17,461 nucleotides of DNA from Anaerolineae bacterium (GTDB lineage Bacteria > Chloroflexota > Anaerolineae > JAFGEY01). The notes beneath the pieces were generated by a model. That model ran no database searches and was not told where the DNA came from. It saw nothing but the letters and a program-made list of their open reading frames with translations. The position numbers were made by a program, and so were the translations under genes. The stretch is from the NCBI GenBank assembly GCA_016929205.1, contig JAFGJF010000439.1, positions 1 through 17,461 on the forward strand. The letters are read 5' to 3'. Below, one piece after another: positions 1 through 7,690 of the stretch; position 1 is the stretch's first letter, and every line of letters begins with the position of its first letter.

Positions 1-1362
1 GGGTCGTCGATCCAGCGGGTGTACGAGGAAGCGGAAGCAGACTATGCCAAGGTAGTCGGTTTTGCCAAAAGCGTGACCGGGGATGCAACCCGGGCGCTGG
101 CGGCGTCTGCGGACGAGTCGCTGACAGTGTACAACTCGCTGAGTTGGGCGCGCAAACTGTTGGTGGCGCTGCCGGACGGCTGGCACGGAGCCAAGGACAA
201 GGACGGGCTGCTGACGACGCAGCGCATTGACGGCGAGATGCACGTCGAGGTGACGGTGCCGTCGTGCGGGTGGACGACGATCACGGCCGAGGATCCCCTG
301 GCGATGTCAAGTGGGCTCAAGGCCTCGCCGGCGCTGCTGGAGAATGACCTGATCCGGGTCGAGTTTGACGAACTGGGTCAGGTAACGAGCATCACTGACA
401 AGGAAGCAGAACGGGAACTGGCTGCTGGTCTGTGCAACGAGATCAAGATGTACAAGGACGTGCCGACCAACTGGGATGCCTGGGATCTGGACAGTATGTA
501 CGAGGCGACGCCGGTGGCTCTGGAGAGCGCGGCGACGGTGACGGTGCTGGAAGAAGGGCCGTTGGTGGCGCAGATACAGGTCAGGCGCAAGCTGCACGAC
601 TCTGAGATGAAACAAACGATCAGCCTTCGCCGGGGAAGCCGGCGGGTGGATTTCCACACCGTGATCGACTGGCAAGAGAGCCACAAGCTGCTCAAAGTGA
701 ATTTCCCGGTCGCGGTGTACAACACCGAAGCGCTGCACGAGATCCAGTTCGGGCATATCGCGCGGCCAACCCACCAGTCGCGGCCGTTCGATGCCGACCG
801 CTTTGAGGTGTCGATGCACAAGTGGACGGCACTGGTGGAAGGGAATCGAGGGTGCGCGGTGCTAAACGACTGCAAGTACGGGGTGAACGTCGACGGGAAC
901 AGCATCAACCTGACGCTGCTCAAGTCGGCACTGGCACCGGATATGGTCGCGGACAAGGGCAGGCAAGAGTTCACCTATGCCTTCTATGCCTGGAACGGGA
1001 CGCTGTTTGAGAGCGGGTTGGTGCAGGAAGGGTACGATCTGAACGTCGAGGTGGTGACGGCGGCTGGGGATGGCGGCGAAAAGACGTTGTTCGCCGTAGA
1101 CGCGCCGAACGTGATTGTCGAGACGGTCAAGCCGGCGGAGGATAGCGGCGTTGGTGGAGCCAACGCAGGAGACATCGTCGTTCGCCTGTACGAGTCGATG
1201 CGCACGGCGACGCGCTGCACGCTGAGCACGTCGCTGCCGGTGAGCAAGGCAGTGCAGACCAACATGCTGGAAGAGGTGGAAGGGGAACTGGTGCTGGACG
1301 AGGGCCGGGTCGGGTTGGATTTCCGTCCCTTTGAGATCAAGACGGTACGTTTGTCCAAGTAA
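1..1362 (+). CDS. Alpha-mannosidase, GH38 family, C-terminal part (5' end outside window)
   Basis: The reading frame is open from base 1, so the gene starts before the window and about 453 C-terminal residues are visible. GH38 enzymes hydrolyse terminal alpha-mannose from glycans or oligosaccharides. The visible part matches the family's middle and C-terminal beta-sandwich regions: a 'YNSLSW' strand near the beginning, the segment 'LLENDLIRVEFDELGQVTSI' that opens the C-terminal domain, and the signature 'DVPTNWDAWDLD' around window residues 148-159. The nucleophile Asp and zinc ligands of the catalytic barrel lie upstream and cannot be checked. The gene ends in TAA and a strong terminator follows 8 bases later, so it closes its transcription unit. 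No signal peptide can be assessed. Family assignment is firm; substrate linkage is not determinable. Confidence 0.9.
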   Translation, partial: GSSIQRVYEEAEADYAKVVGFAKSVTGDATRALAASADESLTVYNSLSWARKLLVALPDGWHGAKDKDGLLTTQRIDGEMHVEVTVPSCGWTTITAEDPLAMSSGLKASPALLENDLIRVEFDELGQVTSITDKEAERELAAGLCNEIKMYKDVPTNWDAWDLDSMYEATPVALESAATVTVLEEGPLVAQIQVRRKLHDSEMKQTISLRRGSRRVDFHTVIDWQESHKLLKVNFPVAVYNTEALHEIQFGHIARPTHQSRPFDADRFEVSMHKWTALVEGNRGCAVLNDCKYGVNVDGNSINLTLLKSALAPDMVADKGRQEFTYAFYAWNGTLFESGLVQEGYDLNVEVVTAAGDGGEKTLFAVDAPNVIVETVKPAEDSGVGGANAGDIVVRLYESMRTATRCTLSTSLPVSKAVQTNMLEEVEGELVLDEGRVGLDFRPFEIKTVRLSK

Positions 1363-1370
1363 TACACTAA

Positions 1371-1410
1371 ACTGCGTGCCCATCAACGCCGATGGGCACG
1401 CAGTGTTTTT
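1371..1410 (+). terminator. Intrinsic terminator after the mannosidase gene
   Basis: A perfect 14-bp inverted repeat (1371-1384 and 1391-1404) with a 6-base loop is followed directly by GTTTTT and A/T-rich sequence. This is a textbook Rho-independent terminator and separates the mannosidase unit from the min cluster. Confidence 0.95.
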
Positions 1411-1438
1411 AAAAGATTATGTAGAGTAGTTGTCCCAG

Positions 1439-1467
1439 TTTTCAAAATTCAAGAGGTATGATATAAT
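1439..1467 (+). promoter_or_regulatory. Probable sigma-70-type promoter of the minCDE-rodA cluster
   Basis: TTTTCA (1439-1444), a 17-bp spacer and a perfect TATAAT (1462-1467) lie just after the terminator. TG at 1459-1460 gives an extended -10 element. Transcription would start near 1474, leaving a 5' UTR of about 135 bases before minC in which I see no further clear element. Confidence 0.7.
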
Positions 1468-1608
1468 GGGAAACAACTATAGCAATTCAAAACGATACTG
1501 TAGCTGGATATCGTGAGCGTGTTGGGCCGCGTTTTCAGTTACGTGGCAGACAAGATCTGATCGGGTCTCAAGGGTGCAAAATATCGCGGGTTTGCAGAGG
1601 AGTAAGTC

Positions 1609-2289
1609 ATGAGTTCGGCAATTGCGATCAAGGGAACGCGTGACGGATTGTTGCTTACTTTGGGTGACGGCGAGATGGATCACCTTTTGGCTGAATTGCA
1701 ATCCTTTATTGCCAAGCAGGAATCTTTTTTTCGGGGCGGCGAAGTGGTGCTGCGATTCAATGAGCACAAGCTGGCCTCTCGCGATGTGATGCGCGCAATG
1801 GGTATGTTGGACCGATTTGGTGTGTCTGTGCGTGCCATCCTGGGGCGGGGCGCTGACTTGTCGTCCATCGAGGCATCCGCTGAAACACTTCAGGAAGATG
1901 AGACTGCCGCACCGCGCATCGAGTTCCCAACCCAGATCTCTTCCCTGGTTTCTGAAGCCAGCAGCGGCATCCTCGTCAAACGAACGCTGCGTTCTGGCCA
2001 GTCCGTCAATCATACCGGACATGTCGTCATCGTTGGTGACGTCAACTCGGGCGCAGAAGTGGTTGCCGAAGGGGATATCGTCGTCTGGGGGCGCGTCCGA
2101 GGGATCGTTCATGCGGGTGCCACCGGAGACGAAACGCGGTGCATTTGTGCATTGGCGCTTGCGCCAACGCAGTTGCGTATTGGAAATCGCATTGCTCGTT
2201 CGCCGGAGAACAAAGCAGGTCGGACCGAGTTCGGTCCTGAACGTGCCTTTGTCAGCAATGATCAGATTGTCGCCGAGGAATGGCATTAG
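1609..2289 (+). CDS. minC: Septum site-determining protein MinC
   Basis: MinC is the FtsZ-assembly inhibitor of the Min system. MinD recruits it to the membrane and it blocks Z-ring formation away from midcell. The 226-residue length is close to E. coli MinC (231). The C-terminal half carries the diagnostic right-handed beta-helix motif with 'GDVNSGAEVVAEGDIVVWG' and 'GIVHAGATGD' at roughly residues 144-175. The N-terminal domain is, as usual, poorly conserved but of the right size ('GEVVLRFNE', 'GMLDRFGVSV'). The ATG at 1609 has AGGAG (1598-1602) six bases upstream. It is first in a co-directional minC-minD-minE-rodA run, so its identity is doubly supported. Confidence 0.95.
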   Translation: MSSAIAIKGTRDGLLLTLGDGEMDHLLAELQSFIAKQESFFRGGEVVLRFNEHKLASRDVMRAMGMLDRFGVSVRAILGRGADLSSIEASAETLQEDETAAPRIEFPTQISSLVSEASSGILVKRTLRSGQSVNHTGHVVIVGDVNSGAEVVAEGDIVVWGRVRGIVHAGATGDETRCICALALAPTQLRIGNRIARSPENKAGRTEFGPERAFVSNDQIVAEEWH

Positions 2290-2355
2290 CTTGTCGTGAC
2301 CGTACCTGGATGTTATCAGAACGAGGCGCGTGACGGGGGAAAGTGAGGAGTGCGT

Positions 2356-3147
2356 ATGGCAGCTAGAATCCTGACCGTAACATCGGGCAAAGGGGGAGTG
2401 GGCAAGACAACACTGACCGCAAACCTGAGTACTGCATTGGCGGTGCAGGGACAACGTGTGGTTGCCATCGATGCCGACATTGGGCTACGCAACCTCGACG
2501 TCGTTATGGGGCTGGAGAACCGTATCGTCTACGATTTGGTCGATGTGGTAGAAGGTCGTTGCCGGCTTCGCCAGGCTATGGTGCGTGACAAGCGGCTTTC
2601 CGAGTTGTATCTGTTGCCCGCCGCACAAACAAGGGACAAGAACGCGGTCAACCCCGAGCAAATGGTCGAATTGTGCGACGGATTGCGTCCGGACTTTGAT
2701 TTTATCATCCTCGACTCGCCAGCCGGCATCGAGCAAGGATTTCGCAATGCCGTGTCCCCGGCAGATGAGGTGATTATTGTCACGACGCCTGAAATGTCAG
2801 CGGTAAGGGATGCCGATCGGATCGTCGGTCTGCTTGAAGCAAGTGAAAAAGAGGCTATGTCTTTGGTCATCAATCGCATCCGGCCTGAAATGATACGCCG
2901 TGAGGATATGCTTAACATTGACGATGTGTTGGACGTGTTGGCAATCAGTTTGCTCGGGATTGTCCCCGAGGATGAAAAGATTATTATTTCAACAAACCGG
3001 GGGCATCCGCTGGCAATGGACAATCACTCGTCGGCCGGGCAGGCGTTCAATAACATTGCCGGTCGCATTATGGGCCAAGACATTCCCTTTATCTCGTTGG
3101 ACAAGGATACCGTCCTGACCCGGATCAAGCGTTTCTTTGGTGCTTGA
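2356..3147 (+). CDS. minD: Septum site-determining protein MinD, ATPase
   Basis: MinD is a ParA/MinD-type ATPase that dimerises with ATP, binds the membrane and recruits MinC; MinE stimulates its hydrolysis. The deviant Walker A motif GKGGVGKTT is at residues 11-19, with the signature lysine K12 and the P-loop K17. The switch region 'DADIGLRNLDVVMGLE' and 'LDSPAGIEQGF' follow. The C-terminal end 'VLTRIKRFFGA' is an amphipathic membrane-targeting helix like that of E. coli MinD. I chose ATG 2356 (263 aa) over the in-frame GTG at 2350, because GAGGAG at 2345-2350 is the ribosome binding site and overlaps that GTG. It follows minC by 66 bases. Confidence 0.97.
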   Translation: MAARILTVTSGKGGVGKTTLTANLSTALAVQGQRVVAIDADIGLRNLDVVMGLENRIVYDLVDVVEGRCRLRQAMVRDKRLSELYLLPAAQTRDKNAVNPEQMVELCDGLRPDFDFIILDSPAGIEQGFRNAVSPADEVIIVTTPEMSAVRDADRIVGLLEASEKEAMSLVINRIRPEMIRREDMLNIDDVLDVLAISLLGIVPEDEKIIISTNRGHPLAMDNHSSAGQAFNNIAGRIMGQDIPFISLDKDTVLTRIKRFFGA

Positions 3148-3225
3148 TTTTGCCACTCGATGGTCGTGCGTTTGTAGTGTGTCGAGTACTCAAGCTCGAT
3201 CTCAAAGTTTGGAGAGGAAAACGAC

Positions 3226-3498
3226 ATGGATCTCTTGAACAAGCTGTTCAAAACCAAAGAACCTTCCAGCCGGGCAATTGCCAAGGAACGTTTGCAACTT
3301 GTCCTTGTTCATGATCGCGCCCAAATCTCTCCGCAGCTTTTGCAGACGATCAAGGACGAGATTATTGACGTTATTTCGAGGTATCTCGAAATCGAGCAAG
3401 ACGGTGTCGAGATTACGTTTACACAGAACAGACGCCAGAGCCGTCTGCAAGCGGATATTCCATTGATGCCAAACAGGCGACGTCAGGCAGCACGATAA
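3226..3498 (+). CDS. minE: Cell division topological specificity factor MinE
   Basis: The product has 90 residues, close to the usual 85-90. MinE binds MinD, displaces MinC, triggers ATP hydrolysis and drives pole-to-pole oscillation. The N-terminal 'MDLLNKLF' is the membrane-contact amphipathic segment. 'AKERLQLVLVHDRAQ' is the MinD-binding, anti-MinCD segment, and 'LLQTIKDEIIDVISRYLEI' the dimerisation part. GGAGAGG (3211-3217) precedes the ATG. The C-terminal tail 'PNRRRQAAR' is basic. A complete MinCDE set implies an oscillating Min system rather than a DivIVA-tethered MinCD. Confidence 0.95.
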   Translation: MDLLNKLFKTKEPSSRAIAKERLQLVLVHDRAQISPQLLQTIKDEIIDVISRYLEIEQDGVEITFTQNRRQSRLQADIPLMPNRRRQAAR

Positions 3499-3510
3499 TT
3501 ATGGATTGCG

Positions 3511-4602
3511 ATGGATAGACGCATCTGGCATAATTACGATTTCGCGTTGCTTGTTCCCACGTTGTTGCTCTTGGGCTATGGCGTGTTGATGATCTATAGC
3601 GCGTCACACGATGTTGAGGCGATCAAGGATTCAGCTATCCGGCAAGCTATTTTCGCTGCGGGCGGGATGATTTTGGGGATCATTGTGACCGCCATTGATT
3701 ACCGTCTGCTAGACGCGTTCGCCATTCCCATCTATATCCTGGTTGTTCTTTTGCTGTTAGCCGTTTTGATTATCGGCCAGATCACTTTTGGCGCACAGCG
3801 TTCCATCGATTTGGGCATTATTGACTTGCAGCCTTCCGAATTGAGCAAACCACTGCTCGTCATTGTCCTGGCTGCGTTTCTGACCAAACGAGAAGAAAAA
3901 GTCAGTCATTTTTCTACACTGGTGTTTTCTGCTGTATTGGTTGCTGTGCCGATTTTTCTTATCTACAAAGAGCCGGACCTGGGTACGTCGTTGGTGTTGC
4001 TTTTTGTTTGGTTCGCCATGATCTTTTCTGCCGGCACAAACTTGCTTTACCTGGGTTTGTTGGGTGGAGGGCTTGTGGGCACGCTTCCTATTGTCTGGCT
4101 GATGATGCAGGATTATATGCGCCGTCGCATCGTGATGTTTTTGAGCCCAGAGAGCGATCCCCAGTCCTACTATAACGTCAAGCAAGCTTTGTATGCCATT
4201 GGGTCGGGGGGATGGTTCGGCAAGGGGTATCTGAAAGGCACGCAAAGCCAGCTTGGCTTTCTGCTGGTACAGCACAGCGACTTTGTGTTTTCGGTGATTT
4301 GTGAGGAATTGGGAATGGTGGGGGCCGTGGCCCTGTTTTTGCTGTTTGCCATCGTTTTATTGCGTATACTTCGTGCGGCCAAACTGGCACGGGATACGTT
4401 CGGGCGATTGATGTGCACCGGTATCGCCGCCTGGTTCTTTTTTCAAATCGCGGTCAATATCGGCATGAATTTACAACTCTTGCCGGTGACAGGGTTGCCC
4501 TTGCCGTTTATCAGTTATGGCGGCAGTTCGCTGGTTCCGATGTTGGTGGCGATAGGGGTGGTACAAAGCGTGCTGTTGCGACATCGCAAAATCGAGTTCT
4601 AG
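3511..4602 (+). CDS. rodA: RodA/FtsW-family SEDS peptidoglycan glycosyltransferase, RodA-like
   Basis: This is an integral membrane lipid II polymerase of the SEDS family, 363 residues with about ten hydrophobic segments. RodA works in the elongasome with a class B PBP, FtsW in the divisome. Visible signatures are the N-terminal 'WHNYDFALL', the loop 'KEPDLGTS' (153-160), 'QHSDFVFSVICEELG' (254-268) containing the catalytic aspartate D257, and 'SYGGSS' (335-340). The short N-terminus and 'YDFALL' favour RodA over FtsW. ATG 3511 lies 12 bases after the minE stop and has no clear Shine-Dalgarno sequence, so translation is probably coupled to minE. Linkage with min genes also occurs in other phyla. 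Confidence 0.93.
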   Translation: MDRRIWHNYDFALLVPTLLLLGYGVLMIYSASHDVEAIKDSAIRQAIFAAGGMILGIIVTAIDYRLLDAFAIPIYILVVLLLLAVLIIGQITFGAQRSIDLGIIDLQPSELSKPLLVIVLAAFLTKREEKVSHFSTLVFSAVLVAVPIFLIYKEPDLGTSLVLLFVWFAMIFSAGTNLLYLGLLGGGLVGTLPIVWLMMQDYMRRRIVMFLSPESDPQSYYNVKQALYAIGSGGWFGKGYLKGTQSQLGFLLVQHSDFVFSVICEELGMVGAVALFLLFAIVLLRILRAAKLARDTFGRLMCTGIAAWFFFQIAVNIGMNLQLLPVTGLPLPFISYGGSSLVPMLVAIGVVQSVLLRHRKIEF

Positions 4603-4617
4603 CGCGAGGTTGATGAT

Positions 4618-4731
4618 ATGTTATCTGGAATGAGTCCCAAAATTCGTCTGGTCTTGTCGGCGATGCTCTTTTTCCTGGTCACCATTTTCGGCTTTGTGTG
4701 CCTGCTGCTCACCGGCAAGATTATGCCTTAA
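4618..4731 (+). CDS. 37-aa single-span membrane microprotein between rodA and the PBP gene
   Basis: This is a short ORF of 37 codons plus stop. ATG 4618 has GAGG (4606-4609) eight bases upstream, and the ORF starts 15 bases after the rodA stop. A short positively charged N-terminus ('MSPKIRLV') is followed by one hydrophobic span of about 20 residues ('AMLFFLVTIFGFVCLLL') and a short tail 'TGKIMP'. The charge pattern suggests N-in topology. It fills the otherwise unexplained gap between rodA and the PBP gene. I recognise no family. A role with RodA or the PBP is a guess from position only. The good SD spacing and membrane-like composition are the reasons to believe it is translated. Confidence 0.6.
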   Translation: MLSGMSPKIRLVLSAMLFFLVTIFGFVCLLLTGKIMP

Positions 4732-4759
4732 TAAGGTTCGAATTAAATTCTGTGCTGTT

Positions 4760-7327
4760 ATGCGCAAACTGGGCATTGCACGCCGTCATCGGGGCGTACC
4801 CCGTCATCGGGACACTTATCGGCGACGGTGGATCATTTTGCTCGTCGTTTTGATCCTGCTGGTCCTGGCTGGCTGGGTGGTGTACGCCTGGTTGTTTGTC
4901 GACTTGCCATCTCCGGGCGAGTTACCCGAGCGTGTTGCTGCTCCCTCTTCTAAGGTCTATGACCGGCATGGCCAACTGCTCTTTGAAGTCATCGATCCAC
5001 ACCTGGGCAAACATTCTCCCCTCCCGATAGACGAGATTCCCCTGGTTTTGCAGCAGGCTACCGTTGCCACCGAAGATGCCCACTTTTATACCCACTCTGG
5101 GGTGGATTTGCTCGGCATTTTGCGTGCGGTGTGGATCAATCTGCAGGGCAGCGATGCTGGTGGCAGCACGATCACCCAGCAGGTCGCGCGCAATGTGCTG
5201 CTTTCTCCCGATGAACGCGCCGAACGCACGTTAACGCGCAAGCTGCGCGAGTCGATCTTGGCCTGGCGGCTGTCACGTGTCTACAGCAAAGACGACATCC
5301 TCGCGCTCTACCTTAACGAAAACTATTATGGCAATATGGCGTATGGCATTCAGGCCGCCGCACATGCCTATTTTGGCAAAGAGGTTGGCGAACTCGATCT
5401 GGCCGAATGCGCGCTGCTCGCCGGGCTGCCACAAGCACCTTCCCTTTATAACCCCCTGGTCGACTTGCAGGCTGCCCATCGTCGCCAGCGGATTGTCCTG
5501 GATTTGATGGTCAAAGAGGGATACATCACGCTTCAGGATGCCGATCTCGCTGCTGGCGAGCCACTCCGGTTTGCGTCAACGCCGTTTCCCATTCGCGCTC
5601 CCCATTTCGTCGCTTTTGTCTGGAATACGTTGGAAAGCGCGTTGGGTATTGAAAAGCTGGGCGGTGGTGGGTTGAGCGTGTACACGACGCTTGATGTTGA
5701 CCTGCAAGAACGTGGAGAAGCGATTATCCGCCGCCACCTCGAAGCATTGGAAGCAAGTAGTGGCCCGGATCGGAACGTCAACAATGCTGCTTTGCTGGTC
5801 CTCGATCCACAAAGCGGGAACATATTGGCAATGGCCGGCAGCGCCGATTATTTCGATGCCCAGATCAGTGGGGCCGTAAACACCACGCTCTCGCTGCGCC
5901 AGCCGGGTTCGGCGATCAAGCCGATTACCTATGCTGTGGCTTTTGATCCCGTCTGGCAGCAGCGTACCGACCAGTCGAACCTACGTTGGGGGCACTTGCC
6001 CTTTACGCCGGCGACCATGATGGTGGACGTACGGACCTCGTTTATCACTCGCGAAGGGGTCGGGTATGTGCCACTGAATTACGATTTGCAGTGGCACGGG
6101 CCGGTTTTGTTGCGTGAAGCGTTGGGCTCGTCCTATAACCTGGTTGCTGTCAAGGTGCTGGACACGGTTGGTCTGGAGCAAATGGTTGCTCAGGCGAGGC
6201 GAATGGGGATCACGACCTTTCAATCGACGGAACGATTTGGCCTGGCGCTGACGCTTGGCGGTGGCGAGGTGCAGATGTTGGAACTGGCTTCGGCGTACGG
6301 TGTGTTTGCGACGGGAGGCAAGCTGGTTACGCCGACGGCAGTGCTCAAGGTTATGGATGCACAAGGCCAGGTGCTGTGGTCGCCGCCCGAGACCCCACCC
6401 AGGCAGGTACTGGACGAACGGGTTGCCTATCTGATCACCGATATTCTCTCTGATGAATGGGCACGGCTTCCTTCGTTTGGCGAACAGAGTGTGCTGTACA
6501 TTGGCCGTCCGGCCGCAGCCAAAACCGGCACGACGACCGATTGGCGCGACAACTGGACTATTGGTTATACGCCCGATTTGGTGGCAGCGGTGTGGACCGG
6601 CAACGCCGATAACGCGCCAATGTACCACGTTTCAGGCATTACCGGGGCGGGGCCGATTTGGCATGATCTGATGGTTTCGGCGCTCAAAGAACGCCCTCCA
6701 CAGGAATTTGAACGTCCAGATGGACTGGTCGAGGTCGAAATCTGCGCGCTGTCGGGCCAGTTGCCGAACAAAGTTTGTCCTCATCGCCGCCAGGAACTGT
6801 TTATCGAGGGCACGCAGCCGGTGCAAACGTGTGAGCTCGATCAACTCTTTTCTATCGACGTTGCTACCGGCTTGCAGGCCACCGGATCCACGCCGCCTGA
6901 GCGCGTGCGACAGCGCGTTTATGCCGTATATCCCCCAGAAGCACAAGCCTGGGCCATCGATCAAGGCATTCCTCAGCCACCGCCTTTTCCCGGCATCGAG
7001 AATCGATCCACACAACCGGGGCAAAGTGACGACCAGACAGCGCTGTTGGAAATCGTCAGCCCATTTCAGATGGATCGCTATCGTATGTCACAAGCGCTAC
7101 CACTCGAGGACCAACGGATTATGGTTGAAGCGCGTTCTGGTAAAGGAGCGTTTTTTGCCCAGATCACGTTGTTTGTGGACAACGAGGCGTTGCATACATT
7201 TACGCAGCCACCCTATCGTGCATGGTGGGCTCTGCAGCCCGGTGAGCACCAGGTCTATGCGGTAGGAGAAACAAGCGGCGGACAAAAAATAAGCAGCGGG
7301 ATCGTAACCGTCATCGTCGTTGAATGA
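4760..7327 (+). CDS. pbpC: Class A penicillin-binding protein (PBP1C-like, GT51 plus transpeptidase)
   Basis: This is a bifunctional peptidoglycan synthase of 855 residues. Domains in order: a basic cytoplasmic tail; one TM anchor (about 24-45); a GT51 glycosyltransferase (about 60-235) with catalytic Glu E105 in 'ATEDAHFY' and 'GGSTITQQ' at 134-141; and a transpeptidase with SAIK (nucleophile S384, K387), SYN (458-460) and KTG (588-590). All catalytic motifs are intact. A Cys-bearing linker ('ICALSGQLPNKVCPHRR') and a C-terminal BiPBP_C-like beta domain ('EIVSPFQMDRYRM...') point to the PBP1C subgroup; that subgroup call is inference. ATG 4760 is the only reasonable start. It has no well-placed SD and lies 28 bases after the microprotein stop, so reinitiation or coupling is likely. 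It follows rodA, fitting a cell-wall operon. Confidence 0.93.
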   Translation: MRKLGIARRHRGVPRHRDTYRRRWIILLVVLILLVLAGWVVYAWLFVDLPSPGELPERVAAPSSKVYDRHGQLLFEVIDPHLGKHSPLPIDEIPLVLQQATVATEDAHFYTHSGVDLLGILRAVWINLQGSDAGGSTITQQVARNVLLSPDERAERTLTRKLRESILAWRLSRVYSKDDILALYLNENYYGNMAYGIQAAAHAYFGKEVGELDLAECALLAGLPQAPSLYNPLVDLQAAHRRQRIVLDLMVKEGYITLQDADLAAGEPLRFASTPFPIRAPHFVAFVWNTLESALGIEKLGGGGLSVYTTLDVDLQERGEAIIRRHLEALEASSGPDRNVNNAALLVLDPQSGNILAMAGSADYFDAQISGAVNTTLSLRQPGSAIKPITYAVAFDPVWQQRTDQSNLRWGHLPFTPATMMVDVRTSFITREGVGYVPLNYDLQWHGPVLLREALGSSYNLVAVKVLDTVGLEQMVAQARRMGITTFQSTERFGLALTLGGGEVQMLELASAYGVFATGGKLVTPTAVLKVMDAQGQVLWSPPETPPRQVLDERVAYLITDILSDEWARLPSFGEQSVLYIGRPAAAKTGTTTDWRDNWTIGYTPDLVAAVWTGNADNAPMYHVSGITGAGPIWHDLMVSALKERPPQEFERPDGLVEVEICALSGQLPNKVCPHRRQELFIEGTQPVQTCELDQLFSIDVATGLQATGSTPPERVRQRVYAVYPPEAQAWAIDQGIPQPPPFPGIENRSTQPGQSDDQTALLEIVSPFQMDRYRMSQALPLEDQRIMVEARSGKGAFFAQITLFVDNEALHTFTQPPYRAWWALQPGEHQVYAVGETSGGQKISSGIVTVIVVE

Positions 7328-7345
7328 TGTCGCTTGTGAAAGCCA

Positions 7346-7690
7346 TCAATGTATATGGACGACTGTTTGAGCCTCTTTCCACAGCCCTTCCAGGTCATAG
7401 AACACGCGGGTTTCGGCCAAAAAGAGATGGACGACGACATCGCCATAGTCGATCAACTGCCATCCTGACCCTGGTTCGCCCTCGATTCCCATTGGTCGCC
7501 CCACGTCAGCTTTGAGCTGCCTTGACAGATCCCCGGCCAATGCTCCAAGATGCCGTTCGCTGGTTGCCGTGCAGAGAACAAAGTAATCTGCCAGGATGGT
7601 GACGGACTGGATGTCGAGTAACAAAATATCCATTCCTTTTTTTTCTTCCAACATATTTACAATCGTGTGGGCCAGTTCTTGCGTGTTCAG
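7346..7690 (-). CDS. rsfS: Ribosomal silencing factor RsfS, apparently starting at CTG
   Basis: RsfS (DUF143/Iojap family) binds L14 of the large ribosomal subunit and blocks subunit joining during starvation. Signatures are 'DILLLDIQSVTILADYFVLCTATSERH', 'GEPGSGWQLIDYGDVVVHLF' and 'FYDLEGLW', which match the core fold. The first in-frame ATG is at 7654, but the normal N-terminal helix of the family ('TQELAHTIVNMLEEKKG') extends 12 codons further to a CTG at 7690. GAGGAGGA (7695-7702) lies an ideal 5 bases before it, and no ATG, GTG or TTG is available in that position. CTG 7690-7688 shares CTGA with the GGDEF stop at 7689-7687, so translation is probably coupled. Length from CTG is 114 aa, normal for the family. 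The usual partner nadD is not adjacent. Confidence 0.92.
   Translation of the reverse strand: MNTQELAHTIVNMLEEKKGMDILLLDIQSVTILADYFVLCTATSERHLGALAGDLSRQLKADVGRPMGIEGEPGSGWQLIDYGDVVVHLFLAETRVFYDLEGLWKEAQTVVHIH

Noticed and set aside
1477..2454. 325-codon minus-strand ORF opposite minC
   Set aside because: Shadow of minC and the minC-minD gap, with Cys/His-rich composition and no recognisable domain. minC is certain on the plus strand.
4694..4759. TTG 4694 as PBP start
   Set aside because: It would add a Cys-rich stretch overlapping the microprotein in another frame, with no SD. The typical basic tail and TM anchor begin at ATG 4760.
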